A stretch of DNA of 6,519 bases from CAVDWX01 sp963612735 (GTDB lineage Bacteria > Bacillota_I > Bacilli_A > RFN20 > CAG-826): positions 1 to 6,519 of the forward strand of contig CAVDWX010000054.1 of the NCBI GenBank assembly GCA_963612735.1, written 5' to 3'. The notes beneath the pieces were generated by a model. It had not been told where the DNA came from and searched no databases. It saw only the letters and a program-made list of their open reading frames with translations. Below, one piece after another: positions 1 through 5,870 of this stretch. A program made the position numbers and the translations under genes. How positions within the stretch are numbered: position 1 is the first letter of the stretch; the number at the start of each line of letters is the position of its first letter.

Positions 1-590
1 CCGAATTGATGGGCTATCGCAAAGACAAAAGCTTAGATAGAGGGCTTCTCTGGGTGATTTTAAAAGAAGTCATCGATATTCATCGTATGCCTTTATATGA
101 TGAAGTTATTACTATTTATACCTATCCAAATAAAAGAATGCACAATATCCTTCCGCGATCTTATTACATTAAGGATGAAAAAGGAGAAGTCATTGTTGAA
201 GGGAAAGTTCTTTGGGCTTTAATAGATATAAATAATAGAAAGATGATCGACCCTATTGAATACGGAATTGATATTCCTGATCTATCGAATAGTCGCCCAT
301 TTAAAATGCCTTTCAATAAGCTAGATGCAACTTGCTTAGATAAAGAAGTTAATTTAAAATCACTTTATTCTTATTGTGATTTAAATGGACATATCAATAA
401 CACTAGATATCTCGATATCGCGATGGATTTATTGCCATTAGATTTATTAAAAGAGTGTCCTCTAAAGCGGGTTGATATTGAATATCATCACGAAATTAAA
501 TTAGACGAAGAATTTCTTATTAAATATGGAAACAATAATAATATCTATTACTTCGCCAGTTCACCTTTTACATTAGAATTAGTTTATTAA
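1..590 (+). CDS. Acyl-ACP thioesterase (FatA/FatB-type, double hotdog), 5'-truncated by the window edge
   Basis: This enzyme would hydrolyse acyl-ACP to free fatty acid plus ACP in the cytoplasm. The reading frame is already open at base 3 and only non-convincing starts (TTG at 6, ATG at 9) are visible. The family usually has about 240 residues and here 195 codons remain, so roughly the first 45-50 are outside the window. The first hotdog half includes the segment GLLWV typical of the family. The second half carries DLNGHINN. Counting from TTG at 6, D125, N127 and H129 match the Asp-x-Asn-x-His of the plant FatB catalytic network, and E163 lies 34 residues after the His, the same spacing I recall for the FatB catalytic Glu. 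The gene ends with TAA and is followed by 333 non-coding bases, so it probably belongs to a different transcription unit from the nickel/Fe-S operon. Confidence 0.85.
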   Translation, partial: ELMGYRKDKSLDRGLLWVILKEVIDIHRMPLYDEVITIYTYPNKRMHNILPRSYYIKDEKGEVIVEGKVLWALIDINNRKMIDPIEYGIDIPDLSNSRPFKMPFNKLDATCLDKEVNLKSLYSYCDLNGHINNTRYLDIAMDLLPLDLLKECPLKRVDIEYHHEIKLDEEFLIKYGNNNNIYYFASSPFTLELVY

Positions 591-730
591 TATTCATATT
601 CTTTCGCTGATATCGTATCTTTTTATATAGTTATGGGAAAAGTGGCAAATACGCTTGCAATTTTTACTGTTTTCAAGCATGAAGAACTGATGTTCCTAAG
701 GTTGCAAATAATCAAGAGCTTAATTCTTAT

Positions 731-770
731 TAATTTTACCCTATTAAAATTACTGTAGGCGTTAAAATTA
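731..770. repeat. AT-only inverted repeat with an extra direct copy of the right arm
   Basis: TAATTTTA (731-738) and TAAAATTA (745-752) form a perfect 8-bp inverted repeat around the 6-base centre CCCTAT. The nonamer TTAAAATTA at 744-752 recurs exactly at 762-770, 18 bases downstream, so the left arm could pair with either copy. Both lie 60-100 bases upstream of the candidate -35 box. It could be a protein-binding site, a weak RNA hairpin, or chance in AT-rich DNA. No uridine tract follows, so it does not read as an intrinsic terminator. Confidence 0.35.
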
Positions 771-796
771 TTTTGCTATTGTATTGATTTATTTTT

Positions 797-807
797 CCAA
801 ATTTTGG
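797..807. promoter_or_regulatory. 11-bp palindrome, possible operator
   Basis: CCAAATTTTGG is a perfect odd palindrome centred on base 802, flanked by a second, looser inverted pair TGATTT (785-790) and AAATCA (817-822). It sits about 25 bases upstream of the candidate -35 box, where an activator or repressor might bind. I do not recognise a matching regulator, and the one-base centre is too small for an RNA hairpin. Confidence 0.25.
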
Positions 808-832
808 CTAATCTTCAAATCATTGAAAACTA

Positions 833-861
833 TTGAAATTATCAAACTTTTGTGTTAACGT
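833..861 (+). promoter_or_regulatory. Candidate sigma-A-type promoter of the nickel/Fe-S operon
   Basis: TTGAAA (833-838, 5 of 6 to the -35 consensus) is followed after exactly 17 bases by TAACGT (856-861, only 3 of 6 to the -10 consensus). A TGn extended -10 element (853-855) lies directly before it and may compensate. The predicted start near 868 would give a leader of about 55 bases to the first gene. The -35 sequence is repeated 10 bases upstream (TTGAAA at 823-828). The weak -10 keeps confidence low. Confidence 0.35.
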
Positions 862-911
862 AATTCGGTAAAAATTTATTGATATATTGATTTTTGATTA
901 GTAATTGAAAG

Positions 912-918
912 AAGGAAG
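912..918 (+). promoter_or_regulatory. Ribosome binding site of the first operon gene
   Basis: AAGGAAG lies 5 bases before the ATG at 924 and supports that start for the short CooJ-like gene, which would otherwise be easy to dismiss because of its length. Confidence 0.6.
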
Positions 919-923
919 CATTA

Positions 924-1124
924 ATGGATAATATAGAGGAGCTCAAGTCTCTTATTAAATATTTGATTGACCATAACCATCATCATAACGAGGAATTAAT
1001 TGAACTTGCTTCCACTTTAAAAGATATTAATTGTGAAGCTTTTGATAAAGTTAACGAGGCTATTGTTTTATTTAATAATGGAAATGAAGCTTTAAAAAAC
1101 GCTTTAAAAGAATTAAATAAATAA
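924..1124 (+). CDS. Small His-cluster helical protein, CooJ-like putative nickel chaperone
   Basis: This 66-residue protein is predicted to be almost wholly helical and cytoplasmic. Residues 13-25 read Y-L-I-D-H-N-H-H-H-N-E-E-L. This lines up without gaps with the H-W-x2-H-x3-H nickel site described for CooJ and with small archaeal/bacterial proteins carrying H-W-I-E-H-N-E-E-H, keeping the second and third His (H17, H21) and adding H19 and H20. The first His-Trp pair is replaced by Tyr-Leu. One cysteine (C37) is present. The rest has a heptad-like pattern suggesting a dimeric helical hairpin. It lacks the long His-rich tail of Rhodospirillum CooJ. It stands immediately before cooT and cooC homologues, recreating the Coo accessory trio in one operon, which is the main support for a nickel role. 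Recognition is by motif and context, not by overall similarity. Confidence 0.6.
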   Translation: MDNIEELKSLIKYLIDHNHHHNEELIELASTLKDINCEAFDKVNEAIVLFNNGNEALKNALKELNK

Positions 1125-1126
1125 TT

Positions 1127-1324
1127 ATGTGTTTATCAACAATTTATAAAAACGAAATTAAAGATGAAAATATATTGATGAAAAATGTTTTATCGATTGA
1201 AAGTCGTGATGATGAACTTATTTTTACTGATTTAATGGAACGAAAGTTAAAAGTAAAAGGGCAAATTAAAATGGCTAATTTAGTCGATGGCTATGTAATT
1301 GTTAAGGTTAATAATGATGACTAA
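1127..1324 (+). CDS. cooT: CooT family nickel-binding protein
   Basis: This is a 65-residue protein beginning MCLSTIY, the hallmark N-terminus of the CooT family, in which Cys2 of a dimer binds Ni(II). The remainder is a short beta-rich fold with the family pattern of a hydrophobic strand, a charged turn, then FTDLMERK (33-40) and a closing strand near GYVIVKV (55-61). The length is typical. CooT is an accessory protein thought to store or deliver nickel for Ni-Fe-S cluster assembly. The start lies 2 bases after the previous stop. There is no strong Shine-Dalgarno, so translation is probably coupled. Its end overlaps the ATPase gene that follows. Low GC matches the two flanking accessory genes. 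No CO dehydrogenase gene is visible here, so its client may be the acetyl-CoA-synthase-like protein at 5871 or one of the HgdB-like subunits. Confidence 0.85.
   Translation: MCLSTIYKNEIKDENILMKNVLSIESRDDELIFTDLMERKLKVKGQIKMANLVDGYVIVKVNNDD
1304..1307 (+). promoter_or_regulatory. Ribosome binding site that sets the CooC-like start
   Basis: AAGG within cooT lies 6 bases before ATG 1314 and 9 before ATG 1317. This favours one of these over the in-frame TTG at 1299, which would add five residues (LRLIM-type) not expected before the family's N-terminal beta strand. Confidence 0.5.
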
Positions 1325-2078
1325 ACCTATTATTTTAGCTTTTTGTGGGAAAGGTGGAGTTGGTAAAACTTCTTTATCAGCTTTAACTATCAAACTTTTA
1401 CATGATACTTATAAAGATAAAAAAATATTAGCCATTGATGCTGACCCTGCGATTGGACTTGCTACTGCTTTAGGAGTTGAATCTTCTTCTACCGTCGATG
1501 ATATTAGAAAATTATTCATAGAACATGTAAATAACGGTGATAATAATGCGGCGATTGAAATATTATCAGAAGCTAAATATCAAATCTATGATGCGATAAA
1601 GGAAATTAATAACATTTCTTTTTTAGCTATTGGTAGACCAGAAGCCAGTGGATGTTACTGCAAAGTTAACGCTTATTTAAAAGAAGTTATCTCCCTATTA
1701 GCGGACAATTTTGATTATGTTGTCATCGACGGGGAAGCCGGAATCGAACAAGTTAATCGTCGCGTTATGGAAAAGGTTAATCATCTTATTTTAGTGAGCG
1801 ATGCTTCTAAAAAAGGGATTGAAGTATGTAAGACTATTAAAAAAGTAGCTAACGGTTTAATGATGTATGAAAAAGAAGGCTTAATTTTAAATCGGATTAA
1901 TCAAGAAGTAGATGCTTCTAATTTAAATCTTGAAGGTTTAAACCTACTAGGCTTTATTCCCGATGATAAGAAGATGATGTTATTAGATGTTAAAGGTGAA
2001 TCAATTTTTGAATTAGATAAAGACGCTGAAATTATTCAAAATTTAAAAAAATCACTGCAAAAGTTAGGTATTTTATAA
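1314..2078 (+). CDS. cooC: CooC/AcsF-type nickel-insertion ATPase (SIMIBI class, MinD-like)
   Basis: This 254-residue cytoplasmic P-loop ATPase couples ATP binding and hydrolysis to nickel insertion into Ni-Fe-S clusters of CO dehydrogenase (CooC) or acetyl-CoA synthase (AcsF). From ATG 1314, the deviant Walker A GKGGVGKT is at 12-19 with signature lysine K13, and the switch-I-like IDADP is at 41-45. GCYC at 113-116 gives the C114-x-C116 metal-binding pair that separates CooC from other MinD-like ATPases. VVIDGEAGIE (136-145) is the family form of Walker B/switch II, and NRI (193-195) is near the base-binding loop. Length is normal. The start overlaps cooT by 11 bases; ATG 1317 is an equally possible start, while TTG 1299 is less likely. 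The next gene begins 15 bases later behind a good AAAGGA site. Whether the substrate is CODH, ACS or a new enzyme cannot be decided from the sequence. The acetyl-CoA-synthase-like gene in the same operon makes an AcsF-like role attractive. Confidence 0.88.
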   Translation: MMTKPIILAFCGKGGVGKTSLSALTIKLLHDTYKDKKILAIDADPAIGLATALGVESSSTVDDIRKLFIEHVNNGDNNAAIEILSEAKYQIYDAIKEINNISFLAIGRPEASGCYCKVNAYLKEVISLLADNFDYVVIDGEAGIEQVNRRVMEKVNHLILVSDASKKGIEVCKTIKKVANGLMMYEKEGLILNRINQEVDASNLNLEGLNLLGFIPDDKKMMLLDVKGESIFELDKDAEIIQNLKKSLQKLGIL

Positions 2079-2093
2079 AAAGAAAGGATATTT

Positions 2094-3284
2094 ATGAAAG
2101 ATTTAAAACATTTGTATTATTTCGAAAAACTGCTTGAAGACGCGAATAATGAGCTCGTTAGGGAAGCTAAAGAAAAAGGTCTTAAATGTATTGGAACGAC
2201 CTGCTATCAAATCCCTGAAGTGCTACTTAATTTAAAGGGTTGTTTCTCCGCGAGGCTAAGAGCGCCACGAACTGGTTCAATGGAAATGGGAACCTATTAC
2301 ATGACTTCCTTTCTTTGCGAATATACTCGTGCCCTTTTGGAAAGAGCCATTGAAGGTGGTTATCAATTTTTAGATTGTTTGCTCACTCCTGATGGGTGTT
2401 CCATGATTAACCGATGCGTTGAGAACATGGAACTATTAAAGACGATGCCAAAAGACGGTTTCTTTTATGAATATCTCGAAGTCCCGATGAAAGATGATGA
2501 TAATGGGCTTAATTTATATGTCAGCGAATGCCGTAAAAAGATTTTAAATTCTTTGCATGAACATTTTGATATCGACGTCAGCGATGAAACTTTAAAAGAA
2601 GCAGTTGAACGTCATAATAAAATGTGTCGTATCATCAGTGAACTTGGTGAATTTAGAAAAGAAGATAATCCGTGCATCACAGGATATGAATTTCATATCA
2701 TCACCATGTGTACGTATGTATGTCCACATGAACTATTATTAGGTAAATTAGAAGAAACTTTAGAAGAAGTTAAGCATCGCGAAAAAGATGAGAAAAATAA
2801 ATATCGCGCTCGAGTGGTGGTTGTCGGTTCTGAAGTTGATGATGTCGATATGATTCGACTCATTGAAGAATCGGGTGCTTTAGTGGTCGCGGATCGCTTT
2901 TGCTTTGGTTCCTTACCGGGAAGAGAAGAAATCATTCTTAACGATAAGGAAGATATATTGACTCAAATTTGTGCTCATTACATGCATTCATGTATGTGCC
3001 CTCGTCATATGAATTTAGCAAAATTTAACCGCAGAAAAGAATATGTCAATGAACTATTTAAAGCTTATCATGCAGATGGGATTATTTACGAACAAATGAA
3101 ATTTTGTGACCCATGGGCTTATGAAAGAATGACTGGAACACATATGATGAGAGACGAATATAATTATCCTGTTTTATCAATTGATCGTCCTTATGCGGTC
3201 GGTAATTCAGGTCAAATTAGAACACGTGTACAAGCTTTCGTTGAAAGCATTGAAATTAAAAAGATTCAAGGAGCAAATAAATAA
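2094..3284 (+). CDS. 2-hydroxyacyl-CoA dehydratase family Fe-S subunit (HgdB/DCCP superfamily), Cys-rich
   Basis: This 396-residue protein belongs to the family of 2-hydroxyacyl-CoA dehydratase subunits, benzoyl-CoA reductase BcrB/C and the double-cubane protein, which receive electrons from an ATP-driven activase. Family landmarks appear in order: YQIPEVLL (38-45); the cluster-ligand region around TPDGCSMINRC (98-108); ADRFCFG (266-272); and KFCDPWAYERM (336-346), followed by PVLSIDRPY and the signature GQIRTRVQAFVE (373-384). Likely ligands include C102 or C108 and C338. The protein has 17 cysteines, including C206-x3-C210-Pro and C300-x-C302-Pro, far more than the three per subunit needed for one [4Fe-4S] cluster, so an additional or larger cluster is possible. 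AAAGGA lies 5 bases before the ATG. The stop overlaps the next start (TAATG), consistent with equimolar subunits. The substrate is not identifiable: no CoA-transferase or 2-hydroxyacid dehydrogenase is in view. Confidence 0.85.
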   Translation: MKDLKHLYYFEKLLEDANNELVREAKEKGLKCIGTTCYQIPEVLLNLKGCFSARLRAPRTGSMEMGTYYMTSFLCEYTRALLERAIEGGYQFLDCLLTPDGCSMINRCVENMELLKTMPKDGFFYEYLEVPMKDDDNGLNLYVSECRKKILNSLHEHFDIDVSDETLKEAVERHNKMCRIISELGEFRKEDNPCITGYEFHIITMCTYVCPHELLLGKLEETLEEVKHREKDEKNKYRARVVVVGSEVDDVDMIRLIEESGALVVADRFCFGSLPGREEIILNDKEDILTQICAHYMHSCMCPRHMNLAKFNRRKEYVNELFKAYHADGIIYEQMKFCDPWAYERMTGTHMMRDEYNYPVLSIDRPYAVGNSGQIRTRVQAFVESIEIKKIQGANK

Positions 3285-4831
3285 TGGGTGCAAAAGTAGG
3301 TTCAGAAAAACTGGGCAAATTATATAACGGAAAAAGAGTAAGAAGACGTCGTGAATGGCGTGGATTTATTGATACATTCTATGATTTTAGATGTTGGCTA
3401 AAAATCATGTGGATGTTGGCTAAATTTATTGTCAAACCCAACAATATTAAAGGCTTCTTGCGTTATCGATGGATGGTCAACTATTTAGCGGTCCCAATGA
3501 TGATTGATAAACACACTACTGGTTTAAGAAAAGAAGCTTTAAGAATCGCTCATACTGAATATGATTTAGTGGCTTTAGATATCGCTCAATTATTAGGTCG
3601 AGTTTTTAAAGCTGATAAAAGATGCGGAAATAACCAAAAATTTTCTAAAAAGATTGTTATTTTAGATGAGAATGAAATGTTTCATATCATGTGTGGGTTC
3701 CCCAATCTATACGCTGTTAGCTGGGAAACCGCTGCGATATATGTCTCGGTCTTACTTAACGGTGGGGCGGTGACACATTATCTTGATGTTCTTCAAGAGA
3801 TGGGAATTCCAGGAGATGTTTGTCCTATGCCTGCTGCTGAAGCTGGTGCCGCGGTCGATGAAGATATGCCTATTTATGGAGCCTGCGCTATTCAATGCAA
3901 TACTACATGTGATGGCTCATTGATGGGAAATGGGATTATGTCTAAAAAATATGAAGAATTTGGCATTCCTACTTTCCAAATAGCGGCCCCGCTTAGACAT
4001 ACTGAAAAAGGTGTTCAAGAATATGCCGCTCAAGAAATTCGCAATGCCATTAAATTTATTGAAGAACATACTGGAGAAAAATGGGATTGGAATTATTATT
4101 TTAAATGTGCTAAACGTTTCAATGAAGAAAATAGACTTCGCCATTCTTGGATGGAAATGTCGATGACGATGTTCCCTCAAGTATATGGGGCTAATTTAGC
4201 TTTATATTCTGAAACGACTTATATGGCAGTCGCAGGAAGAAGCGATGACTTTGTTAAGGCGGACCGTAAAATTACTAAACTCGCCGAAAAAGCTTTCAAA
4301 CGCAAAGCGCTAGTTTGTAAAGAAAATCGCCATAGAGCTATTATTTGGGGTGTTCAATCTCAATTCTATACTGACTTTTTACCTTGGTTACAAAACTGTT
4401 GGGGCATTCTTCCACTCGTCGATATGCTTTCACTAGTCTATTTTGATGAAATTTCCGAAAATGATAAAGAACAAGCTATTTATGATATCGCTAAACTTTA
4501 TCAAGAAATGATTATGCGTAATCGTACACATGGTGGGTACGAAGTCCTTCTTGATGATTTATGGAGATTTTGTGAAGAATATAAAGCCGATATGGTTATT
4601 TTATGGGAACACATTTCATGTAAAGCTCTTGACGGGTTCCACGGCTTATTTGAACAACAAGCGCGTGAACACGGCATTAAATTAATTTGGGTCAATCATG
4701 ATTTAATGGATCCGCGTGTCATCTCTAAACAATCGATTCGAGATGATGTCAATCGTTATATGAGAACAGTGATGAGAGAAGAACCTGTTGACCCAAGTTT
4801 AGAAATTATAGATGATGGAAATTCATGGTAA
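3284..4831 (+). CDS. 2-hydroxyacyl-CoA dehydratase family second subunit (HgdA/B-like) with long N-terminal extension
   Basis: This 515-residue protein is longer than the usual 370-470 of the family and is probably the partner of the preceding subunit. The family core starts near residue 120 (KKIVILD). It has the first-cysteine segment MCGFPNLYAVSWETAA (136-151), a C201-x3-C205-x3-C209-Asp motif replacing the usual single Cys-Asp, and near the C-terminus WEHISCKAL (441-449) followed by HGIKLIWVNHDLMDPR. Candidate cluster ligands are C137, C209 and C446. Residues 1-115 form an extension: a basic stretch (KRVRRRREWRG, 17-27), then Trp-rich, hydrophobic and amphipathic segments (about 35-50 and 58-73) that might contact the membrane, another subunit or an electron donor. 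Internal ADR and TR motifs of the partner are not conserved, so the two subunits are asymmetric. AAGGAG (3268-3273) precedes the ATG by 10 bases, and the start overlaps the upstream stop by one base. Function beyond accepting activase electrons is unknown. Confidence 0.8.
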   Translation: MGAKVGSEKLGKLYNGKRVRRRREWRGFIDTFYDFRCWLKIMWMLAKFIVKPNNIKGFLRYRWMVNYLAVPMMIDKHTTGLRKEALRIAHTEYDLVALDIAQLLGRVFKADKRCGNNQKFSKKIVILDENEMFHIMCGFPNLYAVSWETAAIYVSVLLNGGAVTHYLDVLQEMGIPGDVCPMPAAEAGAAVDEDMPIYGACAIQCNTTCDGSLMGNGIMSKKYEEFGIPTFQIAAPLRHTEKGVQEYAAQEIRNAIKFIEEHTGEKWDWNYYFKCAKRFNEENRLRHSWMEMSMTMFPQVYGANLALYSETTYMAVAGRSDDFVKADRKITKLAEKAFKRKALVCKENRHRAIIWGVQSQFYTDFLPWLQNCWGILPLVDMLSLVYFDEISENDKEQAIYDIAKLYQEMIMRNRTHGGYEVLLDDLWRFCEEYKADMVILWEHISCKALDGFHGLFEQQAREHGIKLIWVNHDLMDPRVISKQSIRDDVNRYMRTVMREEPVDPSLEIIDDGNSW

Positions 4832-4845
4832 GGAGAAAATAAATT

Positions 4846-5646
4846 ATGAAATATTTTGGTGGTTGTGATTCTGGTAGTACTTATACCAAGTGCGTCATTA
4901 TCGATGAGAATGGAAAAATGGTTGCTGATGTGACTTTAAGAAGTCGAATTAATTCAGTTTTATCCGCTCAAGATGCTTTAGATCAAGCGGTGAGCCAAGT
5001 TAAAGAGCTAAAAAGCGCTAAAGATTTATCTTATTTAGTAGGAACAGGATATGGGAGAAATAAGGTTCCGTTCGCGGATGAAAATATTTCTGAAATTTCT
5101 TGTCACGCTATGGGGGTTCATATCACTGATCCAAGTGTCCAAGCCATTATCGATATCGGTGGTCAAGATGTTAAAGGCATTGCTATTGATAAAGATGGAA
5201 CGGTTTTAAATTTTGCGATGAACGATAAATGCGCTGCTGGAACAGGAAGATTTTTCGAAGCGATGGCGCGTGCTTTTGAAATGGATTTAGATTCTTTTTC
5301 TAAATTATCATTATCCGCTAAAAATATTATTCCCATTACCGCCCAATGCACCGTCTTTGCTGAATCTGAAGTCATCTCATTAGTGGGTGAAGGTAAACCT
5401 ATGGATGAAATCGCTGCCGGTATTGAATTTAGTGTGGCTAAACGTTGCTTCGTCATGGCTAAAAAAGCTGGTGCCGTTGATAATATTGCTCTTACTGGTG
5501 GGTGTGCTAAAAATGCTGGTTTAAAAGAAGCAATTGAAAAAGTGCTTCATCTTAAAGTAGTGGAACTTCCTATTGATCCTCAACTTATGGGGGCTTTAGG
5601 AGCCGCTGAATATGCACGTCAAAAAGGTTTAGCGGAGGATAAATAA
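4846..5646 (+). CDS. hgdC: Acyl-CoA dehydratase activase (HgdC/BadF-type ASKHA ATPase, [4Fe-4S] archerase)
   Basis: This 266-residue ATPase, full length for HgdC-type activases, works as a homodimer bridging one [4Fe-4S] cluster. ATP hydrolysis drives single electrons at very low potential into the HgdB-type partner. Phosphate-1 loop CDSGSTYTK is at 7-15, VGTGYGR at 65-71, phosphate-2 DIGGQDVK at 103-110, and NDKCAAGTGRF at 126-136, with C129 as the first cluster ligand. QCTVFAESEV (167-176) supplies the second ligand, C168; the spacing of 39 matches HgdC. The adenosine motif reads TGGCAKN (217-223), with cysteine C220 where HgdC proteins usually have valine. AAGGAG (4830-4835) overlaps the stop of the preceding gene and lies 10 bases before the ATG. 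Placement directly after two HgdB-like genes is the classical activase context. The electron donor, usually ferredoxin or flavodoxin, is not in the window. Confidence 0.93.
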   Translation: MKYFGGCDSGSTYTKCVIIDENGKMVADVTLRSRINSVLSAQDALDQAVSQVKELKSAKDLSYLVGTGYGRNKVPFADENISEISCHAMGVHITDPSVQAIIDIGGQDVKGIAIDKDGTVLNFAMNDKCAAGTGRFFEAMARAFEMDLDSFSKLSLSAKNIIPITAQCTVFAESEVISLVGEGKPMDEIAAGIEFSVAKRCFVMAKKAGAVDNIALTGGCAKNAGLKEAIEKVLHLKVVELPIDPQLMGALGAAEYARQKGLAEDK

Positions 5647-5648
5647 AT

Positions 5649-5867
5649 ATGGGTACAGCATTAATTGTTTTATCTTGGACTTTGTTTCCATATTTAAATG
5701 TTTATCTTTGGGTGAGTATTGTTTGTACTATTGTCGGTGTTTTTATTGCTTTATTTGCTCTTTTATTTATCGTTTATTTCTTTAATTTAGATATGAAACT
5801 AACTTCTTCTTTGGAACCTATATTATTAAAAATGTACGATAAAAAGAAAAGAAATCGTAAAATCTAA
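5649..5867 (+). CDS. Small membrane protein of unknown function
   Basis: I do not recognise a family for this 72-residue protein. Residues 3-45 are almost continuously hydrophobic and probably form a short helical hairpin (about 3-18 and 20-45, with a turn around PYLN at 14-17) or one long membrane helix. The C-terminus is basic (KKKRNRK near 65-71), which by the positive-inside rule puts it in the cytoplasm. GGAGG (5634-5638), inside the end of the activase gene, lies 10 bases before the ATG. The gap to the activase stop is 2 bases, so it is clearly part of the operon. It might anchor the complex to the membrane. Its stop (TAA) is followed after three bases by the ATG of the next gene in the same reading frame. 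Confidence 0.7.
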   Translation: MGTALIVLSWTLFPYLNVYLWVSIVCTIVGVFIALFALLFIVYFFNLDMKLTSSLEPILLKMYDKKKRNRKI

Positions 5868-5870
5868 TCT

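Larger units (their letters stand above)
591..923 (+). other. Non-coding leader/intergenic region upstream of the nickel/Fe-S operon
   Basis: This 333-base, strongly AT-rich stretch contains no convincing gene. It holds an 8-bp perfect inverted repeat (731-752), a second copy of its right arm (762-770), an 11-bp palindrome (797-807), a 10-base-period ATTGAAA repeat (822-838) and a candidate promoter (833-861). No strong GC-rich terminator hairpin follows the thioesterase gene. No known riboswitch fold was recognised. Nothing resembling the CooA site (TGTCA-N6-CGACA) or the NikR site (GTATGA-N16-TCATAC) was seen. Confidence 0.6.

Noticed and set aside
609..624. Possible terminator after the thioesterase gene: GATA-TCG-TATC followed by a T run
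   Set aside because: The stem is only 4 AT-rich base pairs, too weak for an intrinsic terminator. The nearby 5-bp GCTTG/CAAGC pairing (653-678) has a 16-base loop and is equally weak.
633..758. A 41-codon + strand ORF (starting MGKVANTLAIF) in the intergenic region
   Set aside because: It has no Shine-Dalgarno and no recognisable family, and an open stretch of this size is not surprising across six frames. It ends at TAG while every clear gene here ends at TAA.
1299..1313. TTG at 1299 as the start of the CooC-like ATPase
   Set aside because: It adds five residues ahead of the family N-terminus. AAGG at 1304-1307 is properly spaced for the ATGs at 1314 and 1317.
2693..2935. Minus-strand ORF of 80 codons
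   Set aside because: It lies wholly inside the well-supported first HgdB-like gene, its translation is low-complexity Ser/Thr-rich, and no family is recognisable.
3917..4180. Minus-strand ORF of 87 codons
   Set aside because: Shadow of the second HgdB-like gene, without a ribosome site or family features.
4501..4695. Minus-strand ORF of 64 codons
   Set aside because: Shadow inside the conserved C-terminal part of the second HgdB-like gene.
5163..5456. Minus-strand ORF of 97 codons
   Set aside because: Antisense to the activase catalytic motifs, which fully explain this stretch.
2094..5646. Ordinary amino-acid-fermentation 2-hydroxyacyl-CoA dehydratase operon (HgdABC, LcdABC or FldBCI type)
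   Set aside because: No CoA-transferase, 2-hydroxyacid dehydrogenase or acyl-CoA dehydrogenase is in view. The neighbours are nickel-maturation and ACS-like genes and the subunits have extra Cys motifs. It cannot be fully excluded from the window alone.
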